A stretch of 64,000 nt of DNA from assembly GCF_004123295.1 (NCBI RefSeq), contig NZ_SDMK01000004.1, forward strand, positions 124,001-188,000, in the 5' to 3' direction. The position numbers and the translations under genes were made by a program. The DNA comes from Silvibacterium dinghuense. GTDB lineage: Bacteria; Acidobacteriota; Terriglobia; Terriglobales; Acidobacteriaceae. Shown piece by piece: positions 8,444 to 17,398 of this stretch. Position 1 is the first letter of the stretch. Each line of letters begins with the position of its first letter. The notes under the pieces are model-generated. The model made no database searches. It saw nothing but the letters and a program-made list of their open reading frames with translations, and had not been told where the DNA came from.

Positions 8444-8712
8444 CATCCCGGCCGAAGCGAAGGGACCTGCAGTTCCTTCCACAAGCGAGGATACGGGTGC
8501 CCCACGTCTCGCTTTTGAGACGTGGGTTTGCAGGATGCAACGGGTGGCCCATTCAAGCCCGGTTTTGGCTTGAATGGGGAACAACACCTCCCATCCGCGA
8601 CCATCGGGAGCGGGAGGCCGAAGGCGAAAGGCCTGGACGGCCAGTCCCGCCCTGCGCGTAGCAGCCGAAGGCACCGGCCCAGTTACACCCTACACCCTAC
8701 ACCCTACCCCCT
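8444..8712. repeat. Mosaic dispersed repeat cluster (types A and B)
   Basis: Contains a type B end (TGTCATCCCGGCCGAAGCG), a type A palindrome (GGGTGCCCCACGTCTCGC / GAGACGTGGG), a second stem (CCATTCAAGCC / GGCTTGAATGGG), the GCGACCATCGGGAGCGG and CCTGGACGGCCAGTCCC blocks, and TACACCCTACACCCTACACC. No gene is supported in this 390-bp gap. Confidence 0.75.
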
Positions 8713-8716
8713 GCTT

Positions 8717-9358
8717 TTAAGGCTTAGCCCCCACCAGCAACACATGCACCATGCGCCGCGCCCGTTCCTGCCAGTCTTCCTTCGGACCGCCATAGGCCAC
8801 GCCGAACAGCGCCAGCATCAGGTCCATGGGCGCCACGTCGGCCCGGATCACTCCGGCCGCAATCGCCCGCGTCCCCAGCAGCTCAATCGCTCCGCTCAGC
8901 GCCGCGCCCGATACGGCGAACACATCCGCCGTGCCGCACACCATCGTCTGCAGCGCCGGCATATACAGGCGCTTGGCGCCCATGTAATCCACCAGCAGCC
9001 ACAGCCACTCCCGCAGCGCATCTCCCGGCTTGAGCCTCGCCGAGAGCTCCCGCGCCGAGGCCGCCAGCTTTTCCACTTCCACCCGGTAGAGCGCCTCGAT
9101 CAGCGCATCCCGCGAAGGAAAATTCCGATACAGCGTTCCCGGCCCAACCTCCGCCAGCCGCGCAACCTCATCCATGCTCGGCTCTGCGCCCGACCGCGCA
9201 AAGGCCTCCTTGGCCACGGCAAGAATCCGTTCCCGGTTGCGCTGCGCATCGGCTCTCGGTTTCCGGAGAGACTCTTCCGCCGTCATCTTCGTACTTGGCT
9301 TTTTCGCGGCCTTCTTCGCCGCCCCGCGGGCAGTTTTTTGGGTCAAAGATTTTTTCAT
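8717..9358 (-). CDS. TetR-family transcriptional regulator
   Basis: A 213-residue TetR regulator when started at the ATG at 9358; the frame is open further upstream but runs through the predicted operators. A Lys-rich N-terminal arm (about residues 1-30) precedes the helix-turn-helix: RERILAVAKEAFARSG, then MDEVARLAEVGPGTLYRNFPSRDALIEALY, which matches the TetR recognition-helix signature. The C-terminal ligand domain has no recognised specificity. Two inverted repeats with CGGAG arms lie 16-60 bp upstream of the start, so autorepression is likely. The short-chain dehydrogenase on the opposite strand begins 440 bp away and may be a target, though a MITE-like element separates the two. Confidence 0.9.
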   Translation of the reverse strand: MKKSLTQKTARGAAKKAAKKPSTKMTAEESLRKPRADAQRNRERILAVAKEAFARSGAEPSMDEVARLAEVGPGTLYRNFPSRDALIEALYRVEVEKLAASARELSARLKPGDALREWLWLLVDYMGAKRLYMPALQTMVCGTADVFAVSGAALSGAIELLGTRAIAAGVIRADVAPMDLMLALFGVAYGGPKEDWQERARRMVHVLLVGAKP

Positions 9359-9373
9359 CGCGATTCTTGCAAC

Positions 9374-9418
9374 CGGAGCCACCCTCCGTTTATCTATATC
9401 TACCGGAGACAGTCTCCG
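9374..9418. promoter_or_regulatory. Two predicted TetR operators, CGGAG-N5-CTCCG type
   Basis: CGGAGACAGTCTCCG at 9404-9418 is a perfect 15-bp palindrome. An imperfect copy, CGGAGCCACCCTCCG, lies at 9374-9388. Their centres are 30 bp apart, close to three helical turns, immediately upstream of the TetR start at 9358. The arrangement is typical of autoregulating TetR proteins; binding itself is inferred. Confidence 0.6.
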
Positions 9419-9489
9419 CTTTAAATTTTCTTTCGACGACTCCGTAACCGACCGCTGCCTGCACGCAGCCCGATTTCCGCAGTTCAACC

Positions 9490-9711
9490 CTAGGCGGCAT
9501 CCACATAGAGCGATAGTAAAAGGCTGTCATTTCGACCGGAGCAGGACAGTTTCATCGTCCTGCGGAGTGGAGAAACCTGCAGTTTTCTCCGGTACCAGCA
9601 AAAACACAGGTCCCTCCACTCCGCTGCGCTCCGGTCGGGATGACAACGATATGGGCAAGCTCTTTAGTTTCATACCAGCTATTTGGAGATACGCCCTAGG
9701 AATAGCCTAAG
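9490..9711. mobile_element. MITE-like element, copy 1
   Basis: About 220 bp with two nested pairs of inverted ends. Outer ends: CTAGGCGGCATCC on the left and GGAGATACGCCCTAG on the right. Inner ends: TGTCATTTCGACCGGAGC and GCTCCGGTCGGGATGACA. It has no open reading frame of its own. The same nested ends bound the element at about 18050-18276. The ends carry a TA dinucleotide, as in IS630/mariner-type insertions, but no transposase source is present. Confidence 0.65.
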
Positions 9712-9798
9712 CCTTCGTCCTCCGCCTCGTCTGGGCCGATTTGCCCCAGCAACGACGATCACCCGAAAGTCCATAACACCCTCTAAGGAGCAGCACCC

Positions 9799-10785
9799 AT
9801 GTCGACCGTTCCGCAAACATTCGGCTACAACTCCACCACCGAGGACGTCCTCAAGGGCGTCTCTCTCAAGGGTAAGCGAATTCTGGTCACCGGCGTCTCG
9901 GCCGGCCTCGGCATTGAAACCGCCCGCGCCCTCGCCGCGCACGGCGCGCATGTCATTGGCACCGTCCGCGATCTCGCCAAGGCCGAGCGCACCACCGCCG
10001 GAATCCGCGAAGCCGCAGCAGCCTCGGGCGGCGGATTCGAGCTCCTGGAGCTCGATCTCGCCAGCCTCGCCAGCGTCCGCGCCGCAGCCGATAAGTTTCT
10101 CGCCAAAGGTGAGCCCCTCGACATCATCATTGCCAACGCCGGTGTCATGGCCACGCCTCTCAGCTACACCGTCGATGGCTTCGAGACGCAGTTCGGAACC
10201 AACCACCTCGGCCACTTCGTCTTCATCAACCGCATCGCGCCGCTGCTGCGTGACGGCGGAAGGCTCGTCAATCTCTCCTCCTCGGGGCATCGCTTCTCCG
10301 ACGTGAATCTTGACGACCCGGGCTTCAAGCACACCGAATACCAGCCCTTCGTCGGCTATGGGCGCTCGAAGACCGCGAATATTCTCTTCGCCGTCGCCTT
10401 CGACAAGCGCCATCGCGCCCGCGGCATCCGCGCCACGGCGGTCCATCCCGGCGGCATCCAGACCGAGCTTGCCCGCCACATGGACCCCGGCGCCATCCCT
10501 GCCATGATCGACCAGATCAACCAGCAGCTCGCCGCTGAAGGCAAAGGTCCCTTCCAGTGGAAGACCGTTCCCCAAGGTGCTGCGACCTCCATCTGGGCCG
10601 CAGTCGTCGCCCCGGCCGAGGAAGTCGGTGCGCGCTTCTGCGAAAACTGCCACGTCAGCCACGTGGTTCCCGACAGCCAGCCCCTGGGCATGATGAACGA
10701 AGGCGTCCGCGCCTACGCCCTCGACGAAGCCAACGCCGAAGCCCTCTGGAAGAAGAGCGAAGAGCTCGTCGGAGAAACCTTCTAA
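9799..10785 (+). CDS. Short-chain dehydrogenase/reductase (retinol/protochlorophyllide reductase-like)
   Basis: A 328-residue SDR oxidoreductase. It has the NAD(P)-binding motif TGVSAGLG (about residues 34-41), the NAG motif in IIANAGVM, a conserved Ser region (LVNLSSSGH) and the catalytic YxxxK in YGRSKTAN. The overall layout (long C-terminal half, HPGGIQTELARHM) is that of retinol-dehydrogenase-like SDRs, which reduce or oxidise lipophilic carbonyls/alcohols. AAGGAG stands 8 bp before the ATG. The substrate cannot be read from sequence. The gene is monocistronic and lies downstream of a MITE-like element. Confidence 0.9.
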   Translation: MSTVPQTFGYNSTTEDVLKGVSLKGKRILVTGVSAGLGIETARALAAHGAHVIGTVRDLAKAERTTAGIREAAAASGGGFELLELDLASLASVRAAADKFLAKGEPLDIIIANAGVMATPLSYTVDGFETQFGTNHLGHFVFINRIAPLLRDGGRLVNLSSSGHRFSDVNLDDPGFKHTEYQPFVGYGRSKTANILFAVAFDKRHRARGIRATAVHPGGIQTELARHMDPGAIPAMIDQINQQLAAEGKGPFQWKTVPQGAATSIWAAVVAPAEEVGARFCENCHVSHVVPDSQPLGMMNEGVRAYALDEANAEALWKKSEELVGETF

Positions 10786-10867
10786 CCCATCACAAAAAAT
10801 GCGGCTGGCGAGAAGGAGGCACCCATCCTCGCCGGCCGCGTATTGTTCTCGCTCCAGTCCAGCAGAG

Positions 10868-13684
10868 CTAGTCCAGCGAGAACCAGTTAAAGTTGGCGAT
10901 CGTGTTGTAATAACCGCCCGTATCCATCACCAGTTGCAGCGTGTGCGTGCCTCCCAGCAGCTGGATATTCGGTACATCGAGCGTCTGCCACGTCTGCCAG
11001 CCTTCGGTCTCCGGCACCGTGATCGGCCCGCTCACATCATGCCCATCCACCGCCAGGTGAAAGACACCGCCGCCGACATCCGTCGCTACCCGCACATGCA
11101 GCGTGTAGCGCCCGGCGCGTTCGATGTTCACGGTGTAATTCAGCCAGTCGCCCGGATTTGTCGATCCCACATCCGCGCCGCCGCCGGTATCCGAGCACGC
11201 TTCGATGTACACCGTCTCACCCGGCCGATAATTGTCACCGCCATTGTTACTTGTATTGCCGTTCCAGTACGCAACGCCCTTGCCGCCCACATCGAAGTTC
11301 TCTGCCTGGATCGTGCCCGGCACCGCTGCAGGCGTGCCGCCGTACGGCGTGGATGCCGTAACCGGCTCCACGGCAAACCAGTTGAAGTTCCCCATCCCGC
11401 CGGTGGGCCCATTGCCGTCGAAGACGATCTTCATCACGTGCTGCCCTGCCGCCAGCCGGAAGACCGGGCTATACATCGTCTCCCATGTCTGCCATCCATT
11501 CGTTGCCGGGGTGTACTGGTTACCCGTTACATTGCGGCCGTCGAACTCCGCATGCCAGTAGCCGCCGTCACCGAGCGAAGCCACACGCGTCTGCAGGCTA
11601 TAAAACCCGGTCGTGGCCACGTTCACCGTATACTTCAGCCACTGCCCTTCCGCCGTATAGCCCACGTCGTAGCCGCCGCCCGTGTCGCTCGTCACCTCGA
11701 TGCCCACCGTCTCGCTCGGCCGGTAACTCGCACCGCCTTGATCGGTCGTCGCCAGGTTGAAGTACGCCACGCCCTTGCCGCCGTTGTCGAAGTTCTCCGC
11801 CTGGATCACTCCCGGAATCGGCCATGCCGAACCGCCATACGGCGTCTCCGGAGAGCCCACCGTCAGCTGCACCGTCGAGCTCCGCTGTGTATTGCCCTGC
11901 ACACCCGTCACCGTCACCGGATATATCCCTGCGCTCGCGCCCGATGTCGTATCCAGCTGCAATGCGTAGTGCTGCGCCATCCCGTTCGATGAAGCGAACA
12001 GCTGTGGCTCCAGCCGTCCCCATACACCCGAAGGCAGGCTGCCAAGATCGAGACGCACATGGCCGAGACTGTGCCCGTAATGATCCACGTCTACGACGAA
12101 ACCCGTGTTGTCGCCCGGAGCCACCGTCTGCGCATCCGGCCCGGCCGTCACACCAAAGGTTGATCCCGGATAACCCTGCCAGGTAAAGGTCGCGACCGCG
12201 CCGGCCGGCAGCGTGTACGTCACATTCTGGCTGCGCCAGTTGAGAGTAAACGTGCTCGCCTCCGACGCCGCATTCAGCACAACCACCGCAATCGAGCCAT
12301 CCGGATTCTTGAAGGCCACATCCTCCACACTGCCCGAGCCGAAGGTGTTGGAAGAGATGCGGTATGCCCCTGCCTGCACGTACTTCGAGAGATGCCCGAG
12401 CACGTAGTACTCCACGTTGCGCTCCACCGTCGCCGGCGATGTGCTGGTATCAATCGTCACCACGCCGCGGCAGTCCGTGCAGCCGTTCTGCACCGTGGGG
12501 CCGCCGTTCTGATCGAGCGCCATATTCCACAGCGTCACGCTCTTGCCCCAGTTGCGCAGCACGTCGATCACATCGCTCTCGACCATATTCGGCAGGTTGG
12601 TCGCGAAGTTTGGCGCATACGATCCGCCCGTGCACTCGGTGAACCACACCGGCGCGCCATGATCTAAGTCATGAATCGCATTCTGCGCATCCGAGACCGA
12701 GCCTGCATAGCAGTGGAACGAAACACCGGCCAGCCATGGCCGCACCGAGGGATCGCGCAAAAGCAATTCGGGATAGAGCGGATTATCCCAGTTATGCTCG
12801 TAGCCCAGAATGCCCGGCGTCGCATCGGCAGCATCCTGGTGCTGCCCGGCAAAATTCCATCCCTGGTTCTTGAAGCGCTGCGCCAGAAGCGCGGGGCCAA
12901 GATACTGGCTGATGAATGTAGCCTCGTCATTCTCCGCCATGAACATCGTCGGATAGCCCGTCGTCTCATACAGCGGCTCGTTCTGCACCGCAACATAGTT
13001 GATCGGCACACCGTCCTTCTCGTACGCCTGCACAAACTTCGTGAAGTACTTCGCCAGCGCCGGAAAATACTGCGTCTCGAGCGTCCCTCCACCGGTCGAC
13101 TGGCTGGTCTTCATCCATGCCGGAGGCGACCATGGCAGCGCCAGCACCTTGATCTGCGGATTCACCGCAAACGCCGCCCGGATCGTCGGGATGATGTACG
13201 CCTCATCATGCGCAATGGAAAACTGCGTCATCTGCGGGTCTGTATCTCCCGCAGCCAGGTCGTCATACGTGTAATTGCTCAACGCCAGGTCGGTCGCACC
13301 CATCGGCTGGCGCAGAAAACTCAGATGAATGCCGCCGGTACCGAAGAGATCCTGCATCAGCGCGGTACGCTGCGCGGCCGTCAGCTTGTTCCACACCAGG
13401 TACGCCGCCGAATCGGTGAACGAAGCACCCACGCCATCGAGCGTCTGGTAGCGCACCGTATCATCCACGTCGATGGCCATCTGCGTGCCCGTCCCCGGCT
13501 CAAAAGTGAGCGAGGGTTGCGGCGCCAGCAGCGCCGACTGGTCCGCATTCGTCTGCACCACGCTGACCGTCTGCGCCCTTCCCGCCGCACCGGCCGCCAG
13601 AAGAAGCACCGCGCCACACGCCATCCGAAAAAAGAGCGCAGCTGTCCCGCGCCCTTGAGCACTCACACTCATGGGAGATTGCAT
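10868..13684 (-). CDS. GH30-family glycoside hydrolase with two C-terminal CBM6 domains (secreted)
   Basis: A 938-residue secreted enzyme. The signal peptide (MACGAVLLLAAGAAGRAQ) is followed by a GH30 catalytic (beta/alpha)8 domain with the N-terminal GVGASFTDSAA motif, the acid/base Glu in VAVQNEP (about residue 235) and the nucleophile Glu in WFTECTGG (about 347). A beta domain runs to about 500, then an Ig-like stretch. Two carbohydrate-binding modules of the CBM6 type follow, each with IQAENFD and a GGxDVG motif (about 618-745 and 783-938). GH30 enzymes act on beta-glucans or xylans; the exact substrate is not evident. Upstream lie a TTGACA/TATCCA promoter and a 12-bp palindrome. The true start may be the second Met (residue 5). 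Confidence 0.9.
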   Translation of the reverse strand: MQSPMSVSAQGRGTAALFFRMACGAVLLLAAGAAGRAQTVSVVQTNADQSALLAPQPSLTFEPGTGTQMAIDVDDTVRYQTLDGVGASFTDSAAYLVWNKLTAAQRTALMQDLFGTGGIHLSFLRQPMGATDLALSNYTYDDLAAGDTDPQMTQFSIAHDEAYIIPTIRAAFAVNPQIKVLALPWSPPAWMKTSQSTGGGTLETQYFPALAKYFTKFVQAYEKDGVPINYVAVQNEPLYETTGYPTMFMAENDEATFISQYLGPALLAQRFKNQGWNFAGQHQDAADATPGILGYEHNWDNPLYPELLLRDPSVRPWLAGVSFHCYAGSVSDAQNAIHDLDHGAPVWFTECTGGSYAPNFATNLPNMVESDVIDVLRNWGKSVTLWNMALDQNGGPTVQNGCTDCRGVVTIDTSTSPATVERNVEYYVLGHLSKYVQAGAYRISSNTFGSGSVEDVAFKNPDGSIAVVVLNAASEASTFTLNWRSQNVTYTLPAGAVATFTWQGYPGSTFGVTAGPDAQTVAPGDNTGFVVDVDHYGHSLGHVRLDLGSLPSGVWGRLEPQLFASSNGMAQHYALQLDTTSGASAGIYPVTVTGVQGNTQRSSTVQLTVGSPETPYGGSAWPIPGVIQAENFDNGGKGVAYFNLATTDQGGASYRPSETVGIEVTSDTGGGYDVGYTAEGQWLKYTVNVATTGFYSLQTRVASLGDGGYWHAEFDGRNVTGNQYTPATNGWQTWETMYSPVFRLAAGQHVMKIVFDGNGPTGGMGNFNWFAVEPVTASTPYGGTPAAVPGTIQAENFDVGGKGVAYWNGNTSNNGGDNYRPGETVYIEACSDTGGGADVGSTNPGDWLNYTVNIERAGRYTLHVRVATDVGGGVFHLAVDGHDVSGPITVPETEGWQTWQTLDVPNIQLLGGTHTLQLVMDTGGYYNTIANFNWFSLD

Positions 13685-13752
13685 TGCATCGTCCTGTCAG
13701 AACAGATTTTTTCTTCTCTCCGCCGCGAAACCGCATTTCGCACGCGACAGGA

Positions 13753-13796
13753 TGGATATCACCCAAAATTTGCGCCTGTCAAGAACAAACGTTTGT
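13753..13796 (-). promoter_or_regulatory. Predicted promoter and LacI-like operator of the GH30 gene
   Basis: On the minus strand a perfect -35 (TTGACA, plus coordinates 13777-13782) and a -10-like TATCCA (13753-13758) are separated by 18 bp, about 70 bp before the GH30 start. Just upstream is the perfect 12-bp palindrome ACAAACGTTTGT (13785-13796) with a central CG, the symmetry used by LacI-family sugar regulators. The regulator itself is not in the window. Confidence 0.45.
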
Positions 13797-13954
13797 CTTA
13801 AGAAGTATGGAGATTTCTTCATCTTCTCCCGCAAAACCGGGCCCGCCTGCAGAGCTTCCTTATCTACGGCAACCCGCGGGAACATATATCTGTGACAGTT
13901 ACAAAAACAGGCCTCGCTTCCTCGCCATAAAGCCTCTGCGCGTTCGCATGCAAA

Positions 13955-13988
13955 AGGGCAGGCTTCCTTTCGGAAGCCTGCCCTTCAA
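13955..13988 (-). terminator. Rho-independent terminator of the small secreted-protein gene
   Basis: GGGCAGGCTTCC (13956-13967) pairs perfectly with GGAAGCCTGCCC (13972-13983) across a 4-base loop. On the minus strand the stem is followed by TTTTG, downstream of the gene ending at 14034. The same stem recurs at 28274-28306. Otherwise the gap from 13797 to 14033 holds nothing identifiable. Confidence 0.75.
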
Positions 13989-14033
13989 ACCTCTTCCCCG
14001 CGCGAGCGCGGACAGAGGCTGCTCCTGTTTTTG

Positions 14034-14369
14034 CTACTTGCCGGCCGCCGGCTTCGCCGCCTTGGCGCCGCCGTCTTTCGCCGCACGATAGCCGGCTGCC
14101 TTCGCATCGGCTTCCGTCATGAACTTGCCGTTCTTGGTCGCGCCATACTGCTTGGCGCTCGACTGGTGATACACCTTGGTATTCAGGTTGACCCAAACCA
14201 GTCCCTTCGACTTCGCATCGGCAATTGCGGCGGCATCCGGAGCGGGCGCTGCGGCCGTTGCCTTTGCAGCATGCGTGGAAGCTGCGGGAGCGGGTGTAGC
14301 GGCGGTCTGGGCGAACAGCATGCCGGTGGAAACCACCGAGCACAGGGCGAGGATACGAAGCGTTCTCAT
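14034..14369 (-). CDS. Small secreted Ala-rich protein
   Basis: A 111-residue protein with a signal peptide (ALCSVVSTGMLFAQ) and an Ala/Pro-rich spacer. The compact C-terminal motif is VWVNLNTKVYHQSSAKQYG followed by GKFMTEADAKAAGYRAAK. That motif resembles a short zinc-ribbon-derived module (tyrosine/histidine strand then EADA-AGYR helix) found in many small exported acidobacterial proteins, but the cysteines of a true zinc ribbon are missing. Function is unknown. A perfect palindrome, CTTCTG-TTTA-CAGAAG (14398-14413), lies about 30 bp upstream of the start and may be an operator. Confidence 0.75.
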   Translation of the reverse strand: MRTLRILALCSVVSTGMLFAQTAATPAPAASTHAAKATAAAPAPDAAAIADAKSKGLVWVNLNTKVYHQSSAKQYGATKNGKFMTEADAKAAGYRAAKDGGAKAAKPAAGK

Positions 14370-14652
14370 GGGTTTTAACTATCCTTTCAATGTTCAGCTT
14401 CTGTTTACAGAAGATGCAAATCTGTCACGCGCGTTCATCCCGGGGTAAAAGTGCATGACAGGCTCCTGAAACCCCGGCTCCGCGCCAAAGTCTCGGTCAA
14501 AACAGGACCGGCTGTCAATCCGCATTTCCCCCGCATCAGCCGCGCACTCCATCCTGCCGAAGCACAGGACCGCATGCTACACTGCCCCCATTCCATGCCG
14601 GTTCATCCTTCGATCCGAACATGGAACAACTGCTGTAACCAAGGAGTCGCGC

Positions 14653-14829
14653 ATGGGTATTCTCGAAGAAGCAGCCGGAGCATTCGCCGCGGTCGAAGGC
14701 GTCAAGAAGCTTGACCCGGACGCAGGCATCATCACCGAAGGCGTAGCCGCAATCGCAGGGTTTGAAGGAACGGAAGCCATCACCGACCTGATCGAAAAGA
14801 AGGAAGAAGCCAAGGACGGACAGAGCTAA
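14653..14829 (+). CDS. Small hypothetical protein, 58 residues
   Basis: A short gene with a textbook ribosome binding site: AAGGAG at 14641-14646, six bases before the ATG. The product begins MGILEEAAGAFAAVEGVKK and continues as predicted helices rich in Ala, Glu and Gly, ending in a Lys/Glu-rich tail (EKKEEAKDGQS). It has no cysteines, signal peptide or membrane segment. It resembles no family that can be named. Codon usage matches its neighbours, and the 3' end lies 209 bp before the GH105 start. Confidence 0.6.
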   Translation: MGILEEAAGAFAAVEGVKKLDPDAGIITEGVAAIAGFEGTEAITDLIEKKEEAKDGQS

Positions 14830-15038
14830 CCGTCTGCCGCGAACTGCGCCCAGCCCCCGCTGGGCGCATGCTGTCCCTGTGCTCCTCTTCGGAATGCCGG
14901 GATCGCAGACAACCCCGTCGCATCACGCATCGCATCGCAGAACCCAACCTGCCTCTTTTCAAAACAAATTTCTTTGTTGCCATCAACACCATCTTTCATG
15001 CCGGTGAAATCGACCCGGCGACGGAAAGCATTGCGACG

Positions 15039-16184
15039 ATGATCGGAAAACTGCTGACCCGCACCAGCCTCTGCCTCGTACTCGCTGCCACCAGCCTGCA
15101 GGCGCAAAGCCCGGCCACGCGCCAGGCCGAACCCGGCGACGCTCCCGCCGATCCCGGCCCACTCGCTGCCCGGCTTTCGCCCGCAATCAAGCCTGCAGCG
15201 ATTGAGGCCGCGATGCGCAAGGTTGCCGACTGGCAGGCGCACCGCATGGCCGACACCCCGAGTCAGGACTGGACCTTCGCCACGCTCTACCTCGGCCTGC
15301 TCTCTGCCTCGCGTACCCTGCACGATCCCGCCTATCGCGACCTGGTGCTCGGCGTCGCCGATCACTACGCATGGACGCTCGGCCCCCGCAAGCAGCATGC
15401 CGACGATCAGGCCATCGGACAGTCCTATCTCGCGCTCTATCGCGAGCATCCCGATCCAACGCGCATCGCACCCATGCGCGCCCAGTTCGATGAAGTCATG
15501 CAGATTCCCGACGACCCGGCCAAGCCCGGCTGGTGGTGGTGCGATGCGCTCTTCATGGCGCCGCCCGCCTGGGCCGAACTCTCCGAGGTCACGCACGATT
15601 CCAGATATCTCGATTACATGCACCACCAGTGGCAGCGAACCTCAGACCTGCTCTGGGACCCGCAGGAGCATCTTTTCTCCCGCGACGCGACCTATCTCGA
15701 CAAGCACGAGAAGAACGGCCGCAAGCTCTTCTGGTCGCGCGGCAACGGATGGGTGATGGGAGGTCTCGCGCAGATGCTCGAACACCTTCCGGCCAACGAT
15801 CCTCACCGCGCCTTCTACGTCGAAAAGTTCCGTGAGATGGCCGATACCGTGGCTAAAATTCAGAGCCCCGACGGCCTCTGGCGCCCCGGCCTGCTGGACG
15901 CGGCCGACTACCCTGAGCCGGAAATCTCAGGCTCGGCCTTCTTCGTCTACGCCATCACCTGGGGTGTGAACCACGGCATCCTCGACCGCGCGCGCTTTGA
16001 GCCCGTCGCCAAGCGCGGCTGGGCCGGGCTGCTGCAGCACATCTATGCAGACGGCCGTCTCGGCGACATTCAGCCCATCGGAGCCGCACCCGGCGCATAC
16101 ACACCCGGCGCCAGCTACGTCTACGGCATAGGAGCCTTCCTGCTCGCCGGCTCCGAGCTCGACCACATGGCGCGTACACGCTGA
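15039..16184 (+). CDS. GH105/GH88-type unsaturated rhamnogalacturonyl hydrolase (secreted)
   Basis: A 381-residue protein from the ATG at 15039, which places a signal peptide (SLCLVLAATSLQAQ) at the N-terminus; the longer upstream frame has no leader and is probably untranslated. The alpha/alpha-barrel signature motifs include DDQAIGQSYL, WWWCDALFMAPP, FWSRGNGWVMGGLAQML and SGSAFFVYAITWGV, as in YteR/RhiN-like enzymes that remove the unsaturated uronate left by pectin lyases. The conserved Asp of DALFM is the likely catalytic acid. The enzyme presumably works in the periplasm on pectin fragments. Confidence 0.88.
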   Translation: MIGKLLTRTSLCLVLAATSLQAQSPATRQAEPGDAPADPGPLAARLSPAIKPAAIEAAMRKVADWQAHRMADTPSQDWTFATLYLGLLSASRTLHDPAYRDLVLGVADHYAWTLGPRKQHADDQAIGQSYLALYREHPDPTRIAPMRAQFDEVMQIPDDPAKPGWWWCDALFMAPPAWAELSEVTHDSRYLDYMHHQWQRTSDLLWDPQEHLFSRDATYLDKHEKNGRKLFWSRGNGWVMGGLAQMLEHLPANDPHRAFYVEKFREMADTVAKIQSPDGLWRPGLLDAADYPEPEISGSAFFVYAITWGVNHGILDRARFEPVAKRGWAGLLQHIYADGRLGDIQPIGAAPGAYTPGASYVYGIGAFLLAGSELDHMARTR

Positions 16185-16196
16185 AATCGCGGCTGC

Positions 16197-16532
16197 TCAG
16201 GCAAGCAGCCGCGCCACTTCCTCCAGCCACTGTGTGGCATTGAGCCCATCCCAGCCCTCGATGATGACACCCGGCTTGAAGATGCGTTCCAGGGCTTCGT
16301 TCACGGCCTGCGCCTCTGGACCGTAGGTTCCGAGAAATCGCTCGATATCCGCGCGCGTGGCCGCACGCTCCTCCGCAGAAGTATCTTCCCGATAGGTGGC
16401 CAGAATCTCCGCGAGCGTATCCCCGAAGAGATCGAAGTCCTGGTGAAAGTAGCCGCCGAGAAGCGCATCCAGATGAGGGTAGTGTTCGGCTTCCGCGGGA
16501 GCCTGAAGGCCTGGTTTTTCCGTAAAGGTCAT
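16197..16532 (-). CDS. CdiI-like contact-dependent inhibition immunity protein
   Basis: A 111-residue acidic cytosolic protein with the CdiI_2-type pattern: YPHLDALLGGYFHQDFDLFGD at the N-terminal third, a helical middle (EERAATRADIERFLGTYG) and a C-terminal WLEEVARLL helix. Proteins of this pattern neutralise RNase-type CdiA toxins. Its start is 41 bp after the stop of the RNase A-like toxin gene on the same strand, so it is very likely the cognate immunity protein. Lack of a signal peptide fits protection against a cytosolic RNase. Confidence 0.82.
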   Translation of the reverse strand: MTFTEKPGLQAPAEAEHYPHLDALLGGYFHQDFDLFGDTLAEILATYREDTSAEERAATRADIERFLGTYGPEAQAVNEALERIFKPGVIIEGWDGLNATQWLEEVARLLA

Positions 16533-16573
16533 AACAATATCTCTATCTCTATGGCTGCGAAGACATCCATCCG

Positions 16574-17386
16574 CTATGGCTCCGGGAAGGCTGTCAGCAC
16601 AAACCAGACGCGGCCTGCCACCTGGGTTCGTTTCAGGATAATGCGTGCCTTCGTCATGGTTTCCAGCTTTCCTGTCGCCCGAATCACGCCTTCGCCCACC
16701 GGTGACGAGCCCGAGTAGACAAGCCGCAAGTTCCCTTTACCGCCCGCCATCGCCCACTGCTCAATCGTCTGCTTGTTGGTGCGAATCGTGTCAGAGATCA
16801 CATCCTCGGCAACTCGGACAGAGGACCATGTGGTCGCGGCTGGAATCTTCGGCTGCTTGACCAAGCGGTCGCGCAGGTCTGTTTCCGTTCGGTTGATGTG
16901 CTCGCGAATGGTATGGCCCCCGGCAAGCTCTTCCTCGGCAAGGGAGATGCGGCCTGCGCGCACCGCCAGGATGCGCTCGGCACCGAGGACCAGCGAGACA
17001 GCCAGCGGCACCGCGACATCGAGCCCTACACCGGCCCAGTGTGCAGCCTGGTCGGATGCACCCAGGCTATGAGCAAGCTTCTCACCCGCCATCTGGGTGA
17101 AGTCTTCTGTCTCCTCGCCAGTCCAGAGCTGGCGCACTGCGGCCTGCCCGCTGTCGGCGCCATGGGCAATCAAAACCCCGCCACCGACCTTGGTCAGCAT
17201 CGTCGGTTCCGGAACGAGAAACATCGCGCCCCCGCCGACAATCTGCAATGCGCTGAAAACAAGCTGCGCGCCGCCCCACAAACGGTTCACAAGCCGCTGG
17301 TGATTTTCCAGCTGCCCTGCCTGCAATACCGCTGCCAGTTGGGCCGGCGAGAGAACGATCGTCAGACCGTCATCGACTTCCGCCAT
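16574..17386 (-). CDS. RNase A-like (CdiA-CT type) toxin effector
   Basis: A 270-residue protein with two parts. Residues 1-150 are a hydrophobic, Gly-rich pretoxin region (LWGGAQLVFSALQIVGGGAMFLVPEP). Residues 155-270 match the bacterial RNase A fold of contact-dependent toxins: the start motif AGGHTIREHI with His158, a central SSVRVAEDVISDTI, and the terminal WFVLTAFP, where Thr265 lies at the expected active-site end. Most relatives have Tyr in the last motif (TAYP); here it is Phe. It follows an Hcp gene by 12 bp and precedes a CdiI-like gene, so delivery by type VI secretion is likely. Confidence 0.82.
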   Translation of the reverse strand: MAEVDDGLTIVLSPAQLAAVLQAGQLENHQRLVNRLWGGAQLVFSALQIVGGGAMFLVPEPTMLTKVGGGVLIAHGADSGQAAVRQLWTGEETEDFTQMAGEKLAHSLGASDQAAHWAGVGLDVAVPLAVSLVLGAERILAVRAGRISLAEEELAGGHTIREHINRTETDLRDRLVKQPKIPAATTWSSVRVAEDVISDTIRTNKQTIEQWAMAGGKGNLRLVYSGSSPVGEGVIRATGKLETMTKARIILKRTQVAGRVWFVLTAFPEP

Positions 17387-17398
17387 GTCCCGGACCCT

